This document shows positions 35,480-44,815 of a stretch of 64,000 nt of DNA, in pieces. The stretch spans positions 3,038,001 through 3,102,000 of the forward strand of contig NZ_CP049990.1 of NCBI RefSeq assembly GCF_011388195.1, given 5' to 3'. Under the pieces are notes generated by a model that saw only the letters and a list, made by a program, of their open reading frames with translations, did no database searches and was not told the DNA's origin. Position 1 is the stretch's first letter, and every line of letters begins with the position of its first letter. Source of the stretch: Pusillimonas sp. DMV24BSW_D (GTDB lineage Bacteria > Pseudomonadota > Gammaproteobacteria > Burkholderiales > Burkholderiaceae_B). A program made the translations under genes and the position numbers.

Positions 35480-36100
35480 TCAAAAGCCATTGAGCCTCAC
35501 CGCCAACGCCTCGGCAACTGCCTCTTCCAGAAAGTCTAGTCTATCCTGGCCCCAAAACCCTTCACCGCGGAACGCATACCAAGGTGAGCCGAATACGCCT
35601 TCACCAACCGCTTCGTCAGTGTATTTTCTGTATACGGCGCCCACATCGTCCGTCATTGCAAGCTGCATAATGCGTTCACTTGGCAAATGCAGCTTTGCGG
35701 CCACAGCCAATAGCACGCCCGGATCGGATATGTCCTGCTCATGACACCATTCTGCTTCAAGAATCAACTTGTACAGGGCCGCCACGTTCAAGCCCAGTTG
35801 ATCGCACGCGATCGTAAAACGCGAGGCGAGATCGCCATTGGGGCACATATGGCGGGGAGTGATATTGATGGGTATCGCCAATTGGCGCATCCATCGCTTT
35901 AACTCCGCTTCGCGATAGGCTTGTCGCTCGCGCGAACGTAAATTTAGCGGAATGCCGCCTGTTCGTGAATACACGTCCAGCAGGTCAACCGGCTTGTAGT
36001 TGATCTTGACATCGTAGCGAGCGGCAATGCCTTCCAGGCGGTCGGCTCCCAAGTAAGCCCAATCCGAGTTGATCCAAAAATAGTAGTCAATGGTATTCAT
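35480..36100 (-). CDS. DsbA-like / 2-hydroxychromene-2-carboxylate isomerase family protein
   Basis: A 206-residue thioredoxin-fold protein of the HCCA isomerase/kappa-GST group. The N-terminus reads DYYFWINSDWAYLGADRL in place of the usual YFD-SPYSYL, and the C-terminal motif GVFGSPWYAFRGEGFWGQDRLDFLEEA is characteristic. The family isomerises chromene carboxylates in naphthalene breakdown or acts as glutathione-dependent isomerase/oxidoreductase. It overlaps the transporter gene by ATGA, so it presumably acts on whatever is imported. The substrate is unknown. Confidence 0.82.
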   Translation of the reverse strand: MNTIDYYFWINSDWAYLGADRLEGIAARYDVKINYKPVDLLDVYSRTGGIPLNLRSRERQAYREAELKRWMRQLAIPINITPRHMCPNGDLASRFTIACDQLGLNVAALYKLILEAEWCHEQDISDPGVLLAVAAKLHLPSERIMQLAMTDDVGAVYRKYTDEAVGEGVFGSPWYAFRGEGFWGQDRLDFLEEAVAEALAVRLNGF

Positions 36101-37443
36101 ACATGCTGCCCCGTTAGTTCAGGCACGATGTGAGCCACCGGTGGGTTGGATCGCATGCGCCATGCGCTCAAGAACGCTACCAGTCCTAGACCGGTCAGGT
36201 ACCAGACGATATACTGCGGACTTCCGTCGCCTGCGGCCAACAGCCACGTTGCCACGATAGGCGCCAGACCACCACCAATCGCACCGGACACTTGGACAGC
36301 TAGCGAAATACCGCTGTAGCGAACTTCAGACGGAAACTGATTGGAAAACAAGATGGCTTCAGGGCCATAAAGACTGGCATACACGGCACCAATCGCTGCC
36401 ACCATAGCCACTGTGACCCATATTTCTTGACGTGTGCCCAGCAGTTCAAAAAAGTAGGTACTGAATAGCCCGATGCCAATAGCACCCAACATAAACACCC
36501 ATTTATGGCCAATGCGATCGCCCAACATGCCAAACAAAGGCATCGTAAAGAACGACAGGAGAGCGCCCCAAGTAATGGCGTCCAGCACGATCGTTTTTTC
36601 GACCCCTAGCGTACCGGTCGCATAAGCAAGGGCGAACGTCACCACAGTATAAAACCAAGTCACTTCGGCCAGGCGCGCACCGACCACGCGCAAGACATCT
36701 TTCGGGTGTTTTTTTAACACCACCATAATGGGCACGTCTGCCTTCTTTCCGGCTTGCTCCATGGCCTCGAAGTCGGGCGATTCGGCAACCTTGACGCGGA
36801 TAAACCAGCCAACAAGCAGCAGCACAACACTGGCCAGAAACGGAATCCTCCAGCCCCATGACAACATATCTTCTTCGGGCAAGCTGGCTACTGCACCCAT
36901 TGCCAGCGATGAAAGGATAAGCCCGGGCGCAACACCCATTTGCGGCAGACTGCCAAAGAAACCCTTCTTGCCGTCAGGTGCATGCTCAACGGCCATTAGC
37001 ACAGCGCCGCCCCACTCTCCGCCTACTGCGACTCCCTGAAGAAAGCGCATGAGGACAAGAAGTACAGCGGCCCAATAGCCGATGCTTTCATACGAGGGAA
37101 TCAGACCGATCAATATCGTCGGCACTCCCATGAGCACGAGCGTAATCAACAGCATCGACTTTCGGCCCACCTTGTCGCCAAAGTGGCCAAAAACAATACC
37201 GCCCAGCGGGCGAGCAAAAAAACCAACTGAATATGTGGCAAAGGCTGCCAACGTACCCATTAACGGGTCAATGTCTGGGAAGAAAATTTTGTTGAAAATG
37301 AGCGCTGCGGCGGTCCCGTAAAGGAAAAAATCATACCATTCGATAGTAGTGCCCATCATACTGGCGATGCCGGCGGTCACGTACTGTCGACGCGAGCGCG
37401 CGCCACGCTTTCCTGCAGACGGTTTTGGTTGCGTAGAAGTCAT
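36097..37443 (-). CDS. MHS family MFS transporter (metabolite:H+ symporter)
   Basis: A 448-residue 12-helix transporter. The start GTTIEWYDFFLYGTAAAL and the loop 2-3 motif GHFGDKVGRKSML with ARPLGG mark the metabolite:H+ symporter subfamily (proline/betaine, shikimate, alpha-ketoglutarate, aromatic acids). Location between an aldolase and an HCCA-isomerase-like gene suggests uptake of an organic acid or aromatic acid. Ribosome site GGAGGAG lies just upstream of ATG 37443. Confidence 0.92.
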   Translation of the reverse strand: MTSTQPKPSAGKRGARSRRQYVTAGIASMMGTTIEWYDFFLYGTAAALIFNKIFFPDIDPLMGTLAAFATYSVGFFARPLGGIVFGHFGDKVGRKSMLLITLVLMGVPTILIGLIPSYESIGYWAAVLLVLMRFLQGVAVGGEWGGAVLMAVEHAPDGKKGFFGSLPQMGVAPGLILSSLAMGAVASLPEEDMLSWGWRIPFLASVVLLLVGWFIRVKVAESPDFEAMEQAGKKADVPIMVVLKKHPKDVLRVVGARLAEVTWFYTVVTFALAYATGTLGVEKTIVLDAITWGALLSFFTMPLFGMLGDRIGHKWVFMLGAIGIGLFSTYFFELLGTRQEIWVTVAMVAAIGAVYASLYGPEAILFSNQFPSEVRYSGISLAVQVSGAIGGGLAPIVATWLLAAGDGSPQYIVWYLTGLGLVAFLSAWRMRSNPPVAHIVPELTGQHV

Positions 37444-37542
37444 TGTCTCCTCCTGGATGCAAATTGAATATGTTTTATTTTGTCTATGCCGGGCATTGAC
37501 ACATTAGTCGGTTCAGTGGGCATAGCTTGGAACGGTTGGAAG

Positions 37543-38331
37543 CTACAGGCTGGCAGCGCTAGTGATTGGCCTGTCTTTATCAACTTGCCTGCACCAATAA
37601 TCAAAGGTGCCCTTCACAATCGACGGCTTAAGCAAATAGTCGTGGGCTTCTTTGGCCAATTCGTCGGCAACGGGAGTCAGTGGCCCATAAACGCGGGCGC
37701 GTGTCTGCATGCGCGCGGCACGCTCAAGGTAGACAGACAAGTACGTGGCCTCTTCGACTGTATTGCCCGAGGTGAGGTAGCCATGATGAGCAAGAATAAT
37801 GGATCGTTTTCTGCCCAGCGCTTCCGAAATCAGTACCCCTTCCTGGTCCGCAATAGGCACACCTGGCCAGTCCGCCAGAAACGCGCAATCATCATGAAAA
37901 GGGGTCATGTCCATTTGGGAAATGATCAGCGGTTGCCGCGCCGCGGCCAGGGCGGACACCCACGGCGAATGCGCATGGACGATCGCGTTAATGTCTGAGC
38001 GTTCTTTGTACACCCACAAATGGAAGCGAGTGGCAGGGTTAGCCATCCCTTGCCCAGTCAGTGTTTCCAGATCAGGGCCAACCTCGATGAAATCGTCAGC
38101 TGTCGCTTCGTCAAAGCCTAAACCGAAGCGGAGCGTCCAATACGCTCCTGGGCGCTCGGATCGTGCACTGATCTGTCCTGCCAACCCGGCCTCCTGACCT
38201 GTGGCAGCCAGGATCTGACAGGTATAAGCCAAGCTTTCCTGCAAAGAGCGCTTAACGGGCTGGAAATGCTGTCGCATTTCAGACGTTGCGCGTTCGTCAA
38301 AATACTCTTTTGCTCGTAGTGGTGCGTTCAT
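37543..38331 (-). CDS. Class II aldolase/adducin family protein
   Basis: A 262-residue zinc-dependent aldolase-fold protein. Metal ligands are visible in IVHAHSPWVSAL (HxH) and ILAHHGYLTSG. The family includes fuculose-phosphate aldolase, ribulose-phosphate epimerase and several decarboxylase-like or hydrolase-like members used in aromatic or sugar catabolism. The lack of obvious phosphate-binding context makes a sugar-phosphate substrate doubtful. It lies upstream of the MHS transporter with a 99-base gap and is probably in the same operon. Confidence 0.85.
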   Translation of the reverse strand: MNAPLRAKEYFDERATSEMRQHFQPVKRSLQESLAYTCQILAATGQEAGLAGQISARSERPGAYWTLRFGLGFDEATADDFIEVGPDLETLTGQGMANPATRFHLWVYKERSDINAIVHAHSPWVSALAAARQPLIISQMDMTPFHDDCAFLADWPGVPIADQEGVLISEALGRKRSIILAHHGYLTSGNTVEEATYLSVYLERAARMQTRARVYGPLTPVADELAKEAHDYLLKPSIVKGTFDYWCRQVDKDRPITSAASL

Positions 38332-38490
38332 GAAGTATTCCTATTCTAGATTTCGCCATGTCGGCCGATACAAGGCCAAACTTGATGTGGATCAATTCTA
38401 GGAATACACGCTACAAAGAACCATGAAGCGGCAGTCATAACAGATATGCGATATCGGCCTGTCTCTATGAGTGGCCCGGCTTCTGTGACA

Positions 38491-39396
38491 TTAGGGAAAA
38501 CCTGTGGTCATCGCTAATAACTGCTGGGCCAGAACAGGGACATTGCCGGTACTGCGTACGATAGCCACCACTCGACGTTGCAATAAGGGCTCAGATATCG
38601 TCAGCTTGACTAAGTGGTAATCATCCAGCAGTCGTGACGGAGTATGTTCTGGCAATATGCAGCCGCCGATACCCAGAGACACCAATTGCAACATAGCATC
38701 AATGGTATTTGCCTCAGCCCCAACCAGCCCGTCCAGATTGGCGCTTTTCAGCATGCGCCGTAAAGCAAAATCTTCAGGGAAAGCCACCAGCGTTAAATCG
38801 GCATCATGCAAATTGACTTCCACGTCGGTGGGGTAACGTCCTTTCTGCACGACAAGGCACATCTTATCGTCAAATAGCGGGACCGATTTAAGCGCTTCCG
38901 ATGCCACCGCGGAGTCATACACAAAGCCGATATCTGCCCTTCCCTTTTCCACCAGCTCGACCACGCCGGGGGAGCTGCGCGCCATGACCGATAAGTTCAC
39001 CCTTCGGTGTTGGCTGACGAATTTCTTCAGCAGCTCGGCGAAATAGTGGCTCAACGTATGGATGCTAGCGACGCGCAAACTTCCTTCGAACGCACCTTCT
39101 TCGACCTTGGCCGATTCCAGCGCCGCATCAATCTTTGCATAGTGTTCTTGCGTACCTTGTTGTAGCCGTTCACCAGCCTCAGTCAAGGTAACCCCTCGTC
39201 CAGTACGGACAAACAGTGGTTGGCCCAGCATAGCTTCAAGAGTAGCTAATTGACGGCTCAACCCCGATTGGCTAACGTCGAGTTCCTCGGCCGCTTTGGA
39301 CAGGGACGAATATTCAGCGATCTTGAGGAAATAGCGTAGCTGACGGTCGAGAGGGTCCATGGAGGCTTGGGTGGTTGGTGTGGACGGGGTCTTCAT
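38491..39396 (-). CDS. LysR-type transcriptional regulator
   Basis: A 301-residue LTTR with an N-terminal winged helix (about residues 15-75, FLKIAEYSSLSKAAEELDVS and SGLSRQLATLEAMLGQPLF) and a two-lobed effector domain. It is in the same orientation as the aldolase-MHS-isomerase genes and directly upstream, so it probably regulates them from a promoter in 38332-38490. The effector is unknown. Its 5' end lies 25 bases from transposase debris. Confidence 0.92.
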   Translation of the reverse strand: MKTPSTPTTQASMDPLDRQLRYFLKIAEYSSLSKAAEELDVSQSGLSRQLATLEAMLGQPLFVRTGRGVTLTEAGERLQQGTQEHYAKIDAALESAKVEEGAFEGSLRVASIHTLSHYFAELLKKFVSQHRRVNLSVMARSSPGVVELVEKGRADIGFVYDSAVASEALKSVPLFDDKMCLVVQKGRYPTDVEVNLHDADLTLVAFPEDFALRRMLKSANLDGLVGAEANTIDAMLQLVSLGIGGCILPEHTPSRLLDDYHLVKLTISEPLLQRRVVAIVRSTGNVPVLAQQLLAMTTGFP

Positions 39397-39875
39397 ATGA
39401 TAATGCGGCCCCAGACGGAGTCAACCACACTGAGCCAAGACGCGCAGATGGTAAATCTCAAAACTCCTGAACCCATACGCCTTGCGCGACAGCATTTCCA
39501 TTTCTGTGTGAAGTCCTACAATGCTTCCAACACAACCCTTGCTGCGGCATCTTCGCAAATTTTCACCGACTGCGGTGGACAATTATTCGCATCCGATGTT
39601 CAGCTGAATTATGCGGATTCCGAGGTCATCCGTATCCTGGTTAAAACATCACCGTTTACTCGGGTCGATTGGCAATGTGCCACCGGTCGAAGCTGAATAA
39701 CGTTAATATCGACAACTCGCGGCACCTGCCGTGGAACCTGTTCTACTTTAACCATACAGCCTCCGCAACTTCCCGTCTGATTCATTACTATACGAGGCTG
39801 ACCAAACAGGCCCGTAGCGCGCATTGCCAATACCATGCTCCAGCTCGTCCGCTTCCAAGTAGCTTCCCAAACCCA
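39397..39875. other. Non-coding stretch with mobile-element debris ahead of rlmF
   Basis: Beyond the ISL3 scrap, 39530-39700 looks like further degenerate mobile DNA (it contains a segment TGTTCAGCTGAATTATGCGG reminiscent of an IS end), but I cannot assign a family. A minus-strand frame here has no recognisable product. No promoter for rlmF is convincing. Confidence 0.4.
39421..39530 (-). pseudogene. ISL3-family transposase remnant, second copy
   Basis: The minus strand, ending at the TGA at 39423, encodes LHTEMEMLSRKAYGFRSFEI then YHLRVLAQCG, matching the remnant at 26492-26615 over about 95 bases (roughly 80-85% identical by eye). Upstream of about 39525 the similarity stops and the frame is lost. 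The orientation is the same as the first remnant. Confidence 0.7.
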
Positions 39876-40841
39876 ATGCCCACCCTCTCCTTGTTCCATC
39901 CCCGCAATCGCCACCAGGGCCGCTACGATTTCACCGCATTGATCAAAAGCATGCCGGAACTCGCCGCGTTCGTGCGGGTCAACCCGCATGGCGATCAAAG
40001 CATTGATTTTGCCAACAGCGCCGCGGTGCGGGCGCTGAACGCGGCTCTGCTCAAAGCCTGGTACGGCTTGGCTCATTGGGATATCCCGGAAGGCTATTTA
40101 TGCCCGCCCATTCCGGGTCGGGGCGATTATGTGCATCATCTGGCCGACCTGGTGGCAGAACACAATGCAGGCGTCATACCCCGCGGTCCGGCGGTGCATG
40201 TGCTAGACATCGGCACAGGCGCCAGCGCAATCTACCCGGTCATCGGCCATTGTGACTATGGGTGGCGCTTCACGTGCTCGGATATTGATCCGGTTGCCAT
40301 CAAATCGGCGCAAGCAATTATCCAGGCGAACCCCGGCCTAAGGAACTCAGCCGAAGTACGCCTCCAGAAATCGCCGGCCCATATCTTCAAAGGCCTGGTC
40401 GGCGTGAATGAATACTTTGACCTGACACTGTGCAATCCCCCTTTCTACAGTTCATCGGAAGAGGCGGCAGACAATTCGGAAAGGAAATGGCGCGGCCTGG
40501 GCAAAGCCGGGGCGCGGCACAAACGCCCGTTGCTGAATTTTGGCGGTCGCGATAACGAGCTATTGTACGAAGGCGGCGAGGCCCTGTTCATCAGCCGCAT
40601 GGCCGAAGAAAGCACCATCTTCCAGAAACAGGTGCTTTGGTTCTCCACGCTGGTCTCGAAGGAATCGAACCTGCCGAAAGTCTATCGCAGCATCAAAAAC
40701 GCCGGTGCACTCGAAGTGCGCACCGTCGGAATGGCACAGGGCCAGAAGAAAAGCCGCTTCGTGGCCTGGACCTTTCTGAACCCTGCAGATCAAAAAGCAT
40801 GGCACAGCAGGCGCCCAGCGTGCAGCGCTTATCCTTGAACG
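39876..40841 (+). CDS. rlmF: 23S rRNA (adenine(1618)-N(6))-methyltransferase
   Basis: Methylates A1618 in domain III of 23S rRNA. The 320-residue protein has the family start HPRNRHQGRYDFTALIKSMP, the SAM motif VLDIGTGASAIYP, SDIDPVAIKSAQ, and the catalytic NPPF motif in LTLCNPPFYSSSEEA. ATG 39876 is chosen because residues before it are non-homologous and derive from debris DNA. The C-terminus (about 10 residues) overlaps the end of the convergent spermidine-synthase-like gene. Confidence 0.93.
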
Positions 40842-41602
40842 GGCGCTTCGTCGTTACTCATCCATTTGTGCAGGCCGTCAACCCAGGTGCGCGCGGGCAG
40901 GCCCAGCTTGGCTTGGATTTGTTCAGCGCGTTTGTAAAGGTCGTCGAAGTCTACCGAAGGCGACCGCTTGAACGCAATGGCCACGATGTTGCCTTGGTGT
41001 ACTTCAGGCAGCCACGCCACAGCCTCGAACGATTCCTGCAACATCTGAATGTGGTGCAGGTGTTCCGGCCAGTCGCAATATAAATTGATGGTCAAAATAC
41101 CGGTGGCCGTCAGGCAACTCGCGCATTGAGCGTAGAAGGCGGCGGTGCTACGCAAAGGTCTTATGGCTTGGGCATCGTACAAATCAACTTGCAGAACGTC
41201 GATTGAACGACGGCGGGAAAAGTCCGACACATAATCCATGGCATCCAGCGGCAGCACGCTTAGGCGCCCGTCGTCGGGCGGTAAGGCAAAGTGGTTGCGG
41301 CAGGCCGTGATCACGTCGGGATCCAGCTCAATGGCGGTCACTTTGGCTGGGGATAAGCGTTGATAACAAAATTTGGTGAGCGCGGCTGCGCCCAGGCCAA
41401 GTTGAACGATATGCGCCGCATTATCGCGAAACAGCAGCCACATCATCATTTGCTGAACGTACTCAAGCTCAATATCGTTGGGCTGGTTAATCCGCATGGC
41501 ACCCTGTACTACAGAAGAGCCAAAGTGCAGGGTGCGTACACCGTCGTTTTCCAGAATATTCAGCATGAGGTCACGGCCATGGGGGAATACAGCGAACCGC
41601 AT
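40829..41602 (-). CDS. Spermidine synthase-like methyltransferase-fold protein
   Basis: A 257-residue protein with the polyamine synthase/SAM-binding fold: IVQLGLGAAALTKF (glycine-rich loop), VTAIELDPDVITACRNHF, LDAMDYVSD and IDVLQVDLYDAQ. The aminopropyltransferase key DxGGGD motif is degenerate, so true SpeE activity is doubtful. ATG 41602 is taken because GGGGGA lies a few bases ahead; the 62-residue upstream extension is not credible. It follows the ThDP enzyme gene by 38 bases on the same strand. Confidence 0.8.
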   Translation of the reverse strand: MRFAVFPHGRDLMLNILENDGVRTLHFGSSVVQGAMRINQPNDIELEYVQQMMMWLLFRDNAAHIVQLGLGAAALTKFCYQRLSPAKVTAIELDPDVITACRNHFALPPDDGRLSVLPLDAMDYVSDFSRRRSIDVLQVDLYDAQAIRPLRSTAAFYAQCASCLTATGILTINLYCDWPEHLHHIQMLQESFEAVAWLPEVHQGNIVAIAFKRSPSVDFDDLYKRAEQIQAKLGLPARTWVDGLHKWMSNDEAPVQG

Positions 41603-41640
41603 TATCCCCCAATACAGGGTTTTACGCCTGTGCCGTTCCC

Positions 41641-43290
41641 CTAAGGGCGCGCAATGGCGGCCCCACCATAAACGGATGCGGGGTCGATCTTCATGTCGAT
41701 CACCAATGGGCGCTTGCGGTCGCGCGTGGCCACGGCGTTCATTGCCGCCTGCAATTCGTCGCTGCTGGTCACGGTTAACCCCTTGCAACCGAAAGCCTCG
41801 GCGATGCGCGCAAAGTCACGCGACGGCAACAGCGAGATGTCTGGATCCATGTTGTGCATGGTCATGGCAATATGCTCTGCGCCGTAGCTGCCATCGTTGG
41901 CCACGATCACGACCAGGTCCAGTTGCTCGGCCACGGCAGTGGCCAGTTCGCTCAGGCCGCTCAGCATGAAGCCGCCATCCCCGGTAACAAGCAGGGTTGG
42001 CCGATCTCCGGCTGCTCTGGCGGCGCCCATGGCCGTGGCCTCGCCAATACCAATGGACGAAAAGCCGTTGCCGTCGACGTAAGAGCGCGGATTCGGCACC
42101 GAGATCACGTTCCAGAATGCGAACATGAAACGCCCGGAACCCGTAACGAACACGCGGTCCTTGGGCAGCGCCTCTTCCACTGCAAAGGCCACCTCGTAAA
42201 GGTCAACGGTTCCGGCCGGCGTCGAATGCACGAGTTTCGTTCGCGCCTTCTCGTGATAAGTCTTGAGTTCCTCGAGCAGGTCGTCGTTACGTGCGCCAGA
42301 GCCCGGAATCTCGGCCTCGTCCAACCAGTTGACCATGGCATCGGCCGTTAAGCCGGGATCACCGAGCAGACCAACGGTTACGGGCGTGCAGCGTCCGAGC
42401 TCACTTGGCAGCGGATTGATCTGGACAATCCGTTTGCCGCGGGTCAGGCCCCGCTCTCCCGAAGTGTATTTATTCAGGCTCGCGCCGAACACAATCAGGC
42501 AGTCGCTGCGCCCAATCACGTCCAGTGCCACCTCATGAGCAACGGTTCCGGAAATGCCCAGGTTGAACGGATCATCATTGAAAAGCCCTTTCCCCCGCAA
42601 TGAGGTTGCCACGGGCGCCTCAATGCGCCGCGCAAAACGCAATACCGCAGCCTCGGCCTCCGGGCTATCTACCCCACGCCCGGCGATAACAACCGGCAAG
42701 CGCGACGAAGCGATGATGCCGATGGCGTCATCCATGTCAGTGCTGCTTTCAATAACGCTACGCGTCTCGGGTAGTCGCAGGTACGGTTTCTGATATTCAA
42801 CTTCCACCCACTGGAACTCCACCGGTATATTCAGCACGATGGGTCGACGCTCAACATGGGCACGGTAGAACGCCCGCGCCAAGTCTTCGGCCACGGTTTC
42901 CGGACTGCGCAGCATCTCGAAGCCTGCCCCGGAGGCTTCAACCAGCCCTCGTTGATTTACATTCTGGGCGTGTTCGCGGTCAATCGCCGGGGTATCACCG
43001 GCAAGCAGCACCATGGGCGTACCCGCCTTGACGCCTTCAACCAGGGGCGTGATGGTGTTTGTTAAGCCAGGGCCGTGGGTGACAGCCGCCACGCCCACCT
43101 TCCCTGCCACACGGGCCCAACCCTGTGCCATCAACACAGCACTCCCTTCATGAACGGCCGCGACATAGTGCCCGTTGCCGTCACGGCGAAAACTATCGAT
43201 GATGTACACACACCCGTCTCCGAGCACGCCAAACAACTCCGTACAACCCATATCCGACAATCCGCGGGCAATCGCTTCATAGACTTTCAC
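41641..43290 (-). CDS. Thiamine pyrophosphate-dependent enzyme (acetolactate synthase-like)
   Basis: A 549-residue ThDP enzyme. GTG 43290 is chosen because GAGGAG lies six bases upstream; an earlier TTG lacks one. The N-terminal PYR domain holds the catalytic Glu in AVHEGSAVLMAQG, the middle domain looks FAD/nucleotide-binding-like, and the PP domain has VTGDGGFMLSG...VVIVANDGSYG for magnesium and diphosphate. The family covers acetolactate synthase, sulfoacetaldehyde acetyltransferase, benzoylformate decarboxylase and others. No ilvN-type small subunit is adjacent, so this is a catabolic or unassigned member. Confidence 0.85.
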   Translation of the reverse strand: MKVYEAIARGLSDMGCTELFGVLGDGCVYIIDSFRRDGNGHYVAAVHEGSAVLMAQGWARVAGKVGVAAVTHGPGLTNTITPLVEGVKAGTPMVLLAGDTPAIDREHAQNVNQRGLVEASGAGFEMLRSPETVAEDLARAFYRAHVERRPIVLNIPVEFQWVEVEYQKPYLRLPETRSVIESSTDMDDAIGIIASSRLPVVIAGRGVDSPEAEAAVLRFARRIEAPVATSLRGKGLFNDDPFNLGISGTVAHEVALDVIGRSDCLIVFGASLNKYTSGERGLTRGKRIVQINPLPSELGRCTPVTVGLLGDPGLTADAMVNWLDEAEIPGSGARNDDLLEELKTYHEKARTKLVHSTPAGTVDLYEVAFAVEEALPKDRVFVTGSGRFMFAFWNVISVPNPRSYVDGNGFSSIGIGEATAMGAARAAGDRPTLLVTGDGGFMLSGLSELATAVAEQLDLVVIVANDGSYGAEHIAMTMHNMDPDISLLPSRDFARIAEAFGCKGLTVTSSDELQAAMNAVATRDRKRPLVIDMKIDPASVYGGAAIARP

Positions 43291-43507
43291 AATTTCTCCT
43301 CGGTTATTCAACGTCGAAAGAATTTTCTTGGCGCCTTTCTGTTGGCACCTCTCAGTTCAAAGTCTAAACCCCTTCGGAAAGACGAGTGTCATTAACCTTG
43401 CAAAGAACGTGTTTTTAGTTGGGTGCCAATGTACGAAGTGTGCAACGCCTTATGAACGCATAATGGATGATATGCTTTCCTCATTAACTCATTACACATG
43501 GCAAACC

Positions 43508-44296
43508 ATGGCTTTACGTGCCGTTAGGAAAACTCTGATCGCATTTGCCGGTTGCGTATTTCTGGCTGCCACCGCAACCGAGGCAGTGGCCCAGTCCAAG
43601 AGTCCGGCACGAAGCTGGCGCGCCGCAGCGCGGCACTCGGCCGGCATGGCTCCCGATCCCGCAGCGCTGAAAAATACCAATATTGTTCAGGTTTATGCTG
43701 CCTCAACCTGGGGCTGGCGTGGCAATTTCGCCGTTCACACCTGGCTCATTTTCAAGCGTGCCGACGATAACGCTTACACTCGCTACGACGTCGTTGGATG
43801 GCGTAAACCCAATGTGGTTCAGCGCAACTATGGCCCGCCGGATGGGTACTGGTACGGCTCAGCCCCGCAGCTTCTGGTAGACCACCGCGGCCCGCATGTT
43901 GCCCAGATGATCGACGAAATTGAAACGGCGATTGCCGACTACCCTTACGCCGACACGTACAAAAGTTATCCGGGGCCCAACAGCAACACTTTTCTGGCAC
44001 ATATTGGGCGCCAGGTGCCGGCGCTGCAGCTCGACCTGCCTGCCAACGCCATCGGCAAAGATTACCGCCCCCTGTATCAGCCTATTGGCCTTTCAACCTC
44101 GGGCACCGGAATTCAGGCATCGCTTTTGGGGCTGCTGGGTGTAACCCTTGGTTGGGAAGAAGGCCTGGAATTGAACCTGCTGGGTCTGCATTTCGGTATC
44201 GACCTGAACCGCCCGGCGCTGCGCTTACCTTTCATTGGCCGACTTGGAATGAGCGATACAACCTATACGAAAGGCGCGGCCAACGCGCATCAGTAA
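43508..44296 (+). CDS. DUF3750 domain-containing secreted protein
   Basis: A 262-residue protein from ATG 43508 with a Sec signal peptide (LIAFAGCVFLAATATEAVAQ, cleavage near residue 29). The mature part fits DUF3750 (WLIFKRADDNAYTRYDVVGWR, then YPGPNSNTFLAHIGR with conserved Asn-Ser-Asn and a Cys-less active-site-like region). The function is unknown; the NSNTF-type motif recalls NlpC/P60-like or transpeptidase-like folds, but this is only impression. Two further in-frame ATGs upstream (43463, 43472) would spoil the signal peptide. Confidence 0.8.
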   Translation: MALRAVRKTLIAFAGCVFLAATATEAVAQSKSPARSWRAAARHSAGMAPDPAALKNTNIVQVYAASTWGWRGNFAVHTWLIFKRADDNAYTRYDVVGWRKPNVVQRNYGPPDGYWYGSAPQLLVDHRGPHVAQMIDEIETAIADYPYADTYKSYPGPNSNTFLAHIGRQVPALQLDLPANAIGKDYRPLYQPIGLSTSGTGIQASLLGLLGVTLGWEEGLELNLLGLHFGIDLNRPALRLPFIGRLGMSDTTYTKGAANAHQ

Positions 44297-44324
44297 ACCC
44301 AAAATCAAAGCAGCGCGCTGCCCT

Positions 44325-44729
44325 CTACAACACCCGCCCCCGCAATCGCTTCACTTGCCCTCTTACCGCTTTGCCCTCAAGCCTGCGGCGCTTCGAGCCC
44401 AGCGTGGGTCTTGTCGGTTTGCGTATCCTACGCGGCATCGACACGCTGTCCACCAAAGCCTGCAGCCGGTCAATGGCTTCCAGTTTGTTCTTTTCCTGAC
44501 TACGGCTGCTTTGCGCCTTAATCACCACCACGCCGTCGTCGGTAATACGCTGATCGCGCAAGGCAAGCAGGCGCTCTTTGATCTCATCGGGCAGCGATGA
44601 GTGCGGAATTGAATAACGCAGATGAATGGCACTTGAAACCTTGTTCACGTTCTGGCCGCCCGTGCCCTGTGCACGGATGGCGCTGAAAGTCATTTCGTCT
44701 TTTGAAACAGGGAACCGGGTGATCGTCAT
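44325..44729 (-). CDS. arfB: Alternative ribosome-rescue factor ArfB (peptidyl-tRNA hydrolase)
   Basis: Hydrolyses peptidyl-tRNA on ribosomes stalled at mRNA ends. The 134-residue protein has the GGQ motif at residues 24-26 (GTGGQNVNKVSSAIHLR) and a basic C-terminal tail (RRLEGKAVRGQVKRLRGR) that enters the empty mRNA channel. Length and layout match YaeJ/ArfB. It is convergent with the DUF3750 gene. Confidence 0.95.
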   Translation of the reverse strand: MTITRFPVSKDEMTFSAIRAQGTGGQNVNKVSSAIHLRYSIPHSSLPDEIKERLLALRDQRITDDGVVVIKAQSSRSQEKNKLEAIDRLQALVDSVSMPRRIRKPTRPTLGSKRRRLEGKAVRGQVKRLRGRVL

Positions 44730-44815
44730 AGCATGCTGAAGATAGTGTTTCGCATAAAGGTAACAGGTAACGCGGCTGGCGTCACAAAGCAGCAGGCACC
44801 GAGTGGTACCTTGAT

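Noticed and set aside
26440-35480. CRISPR array in the defence island
   Set aside because: No regularly spaced direct repeats of 25-40 bases are visible and no cas gene is present.
39609-40076. 155-codon minus-strand frame overlapping rlmF
   Set aside because: Its first half is antisense to rlmF and its second half lies in mobile-element debris; no recognisable product.
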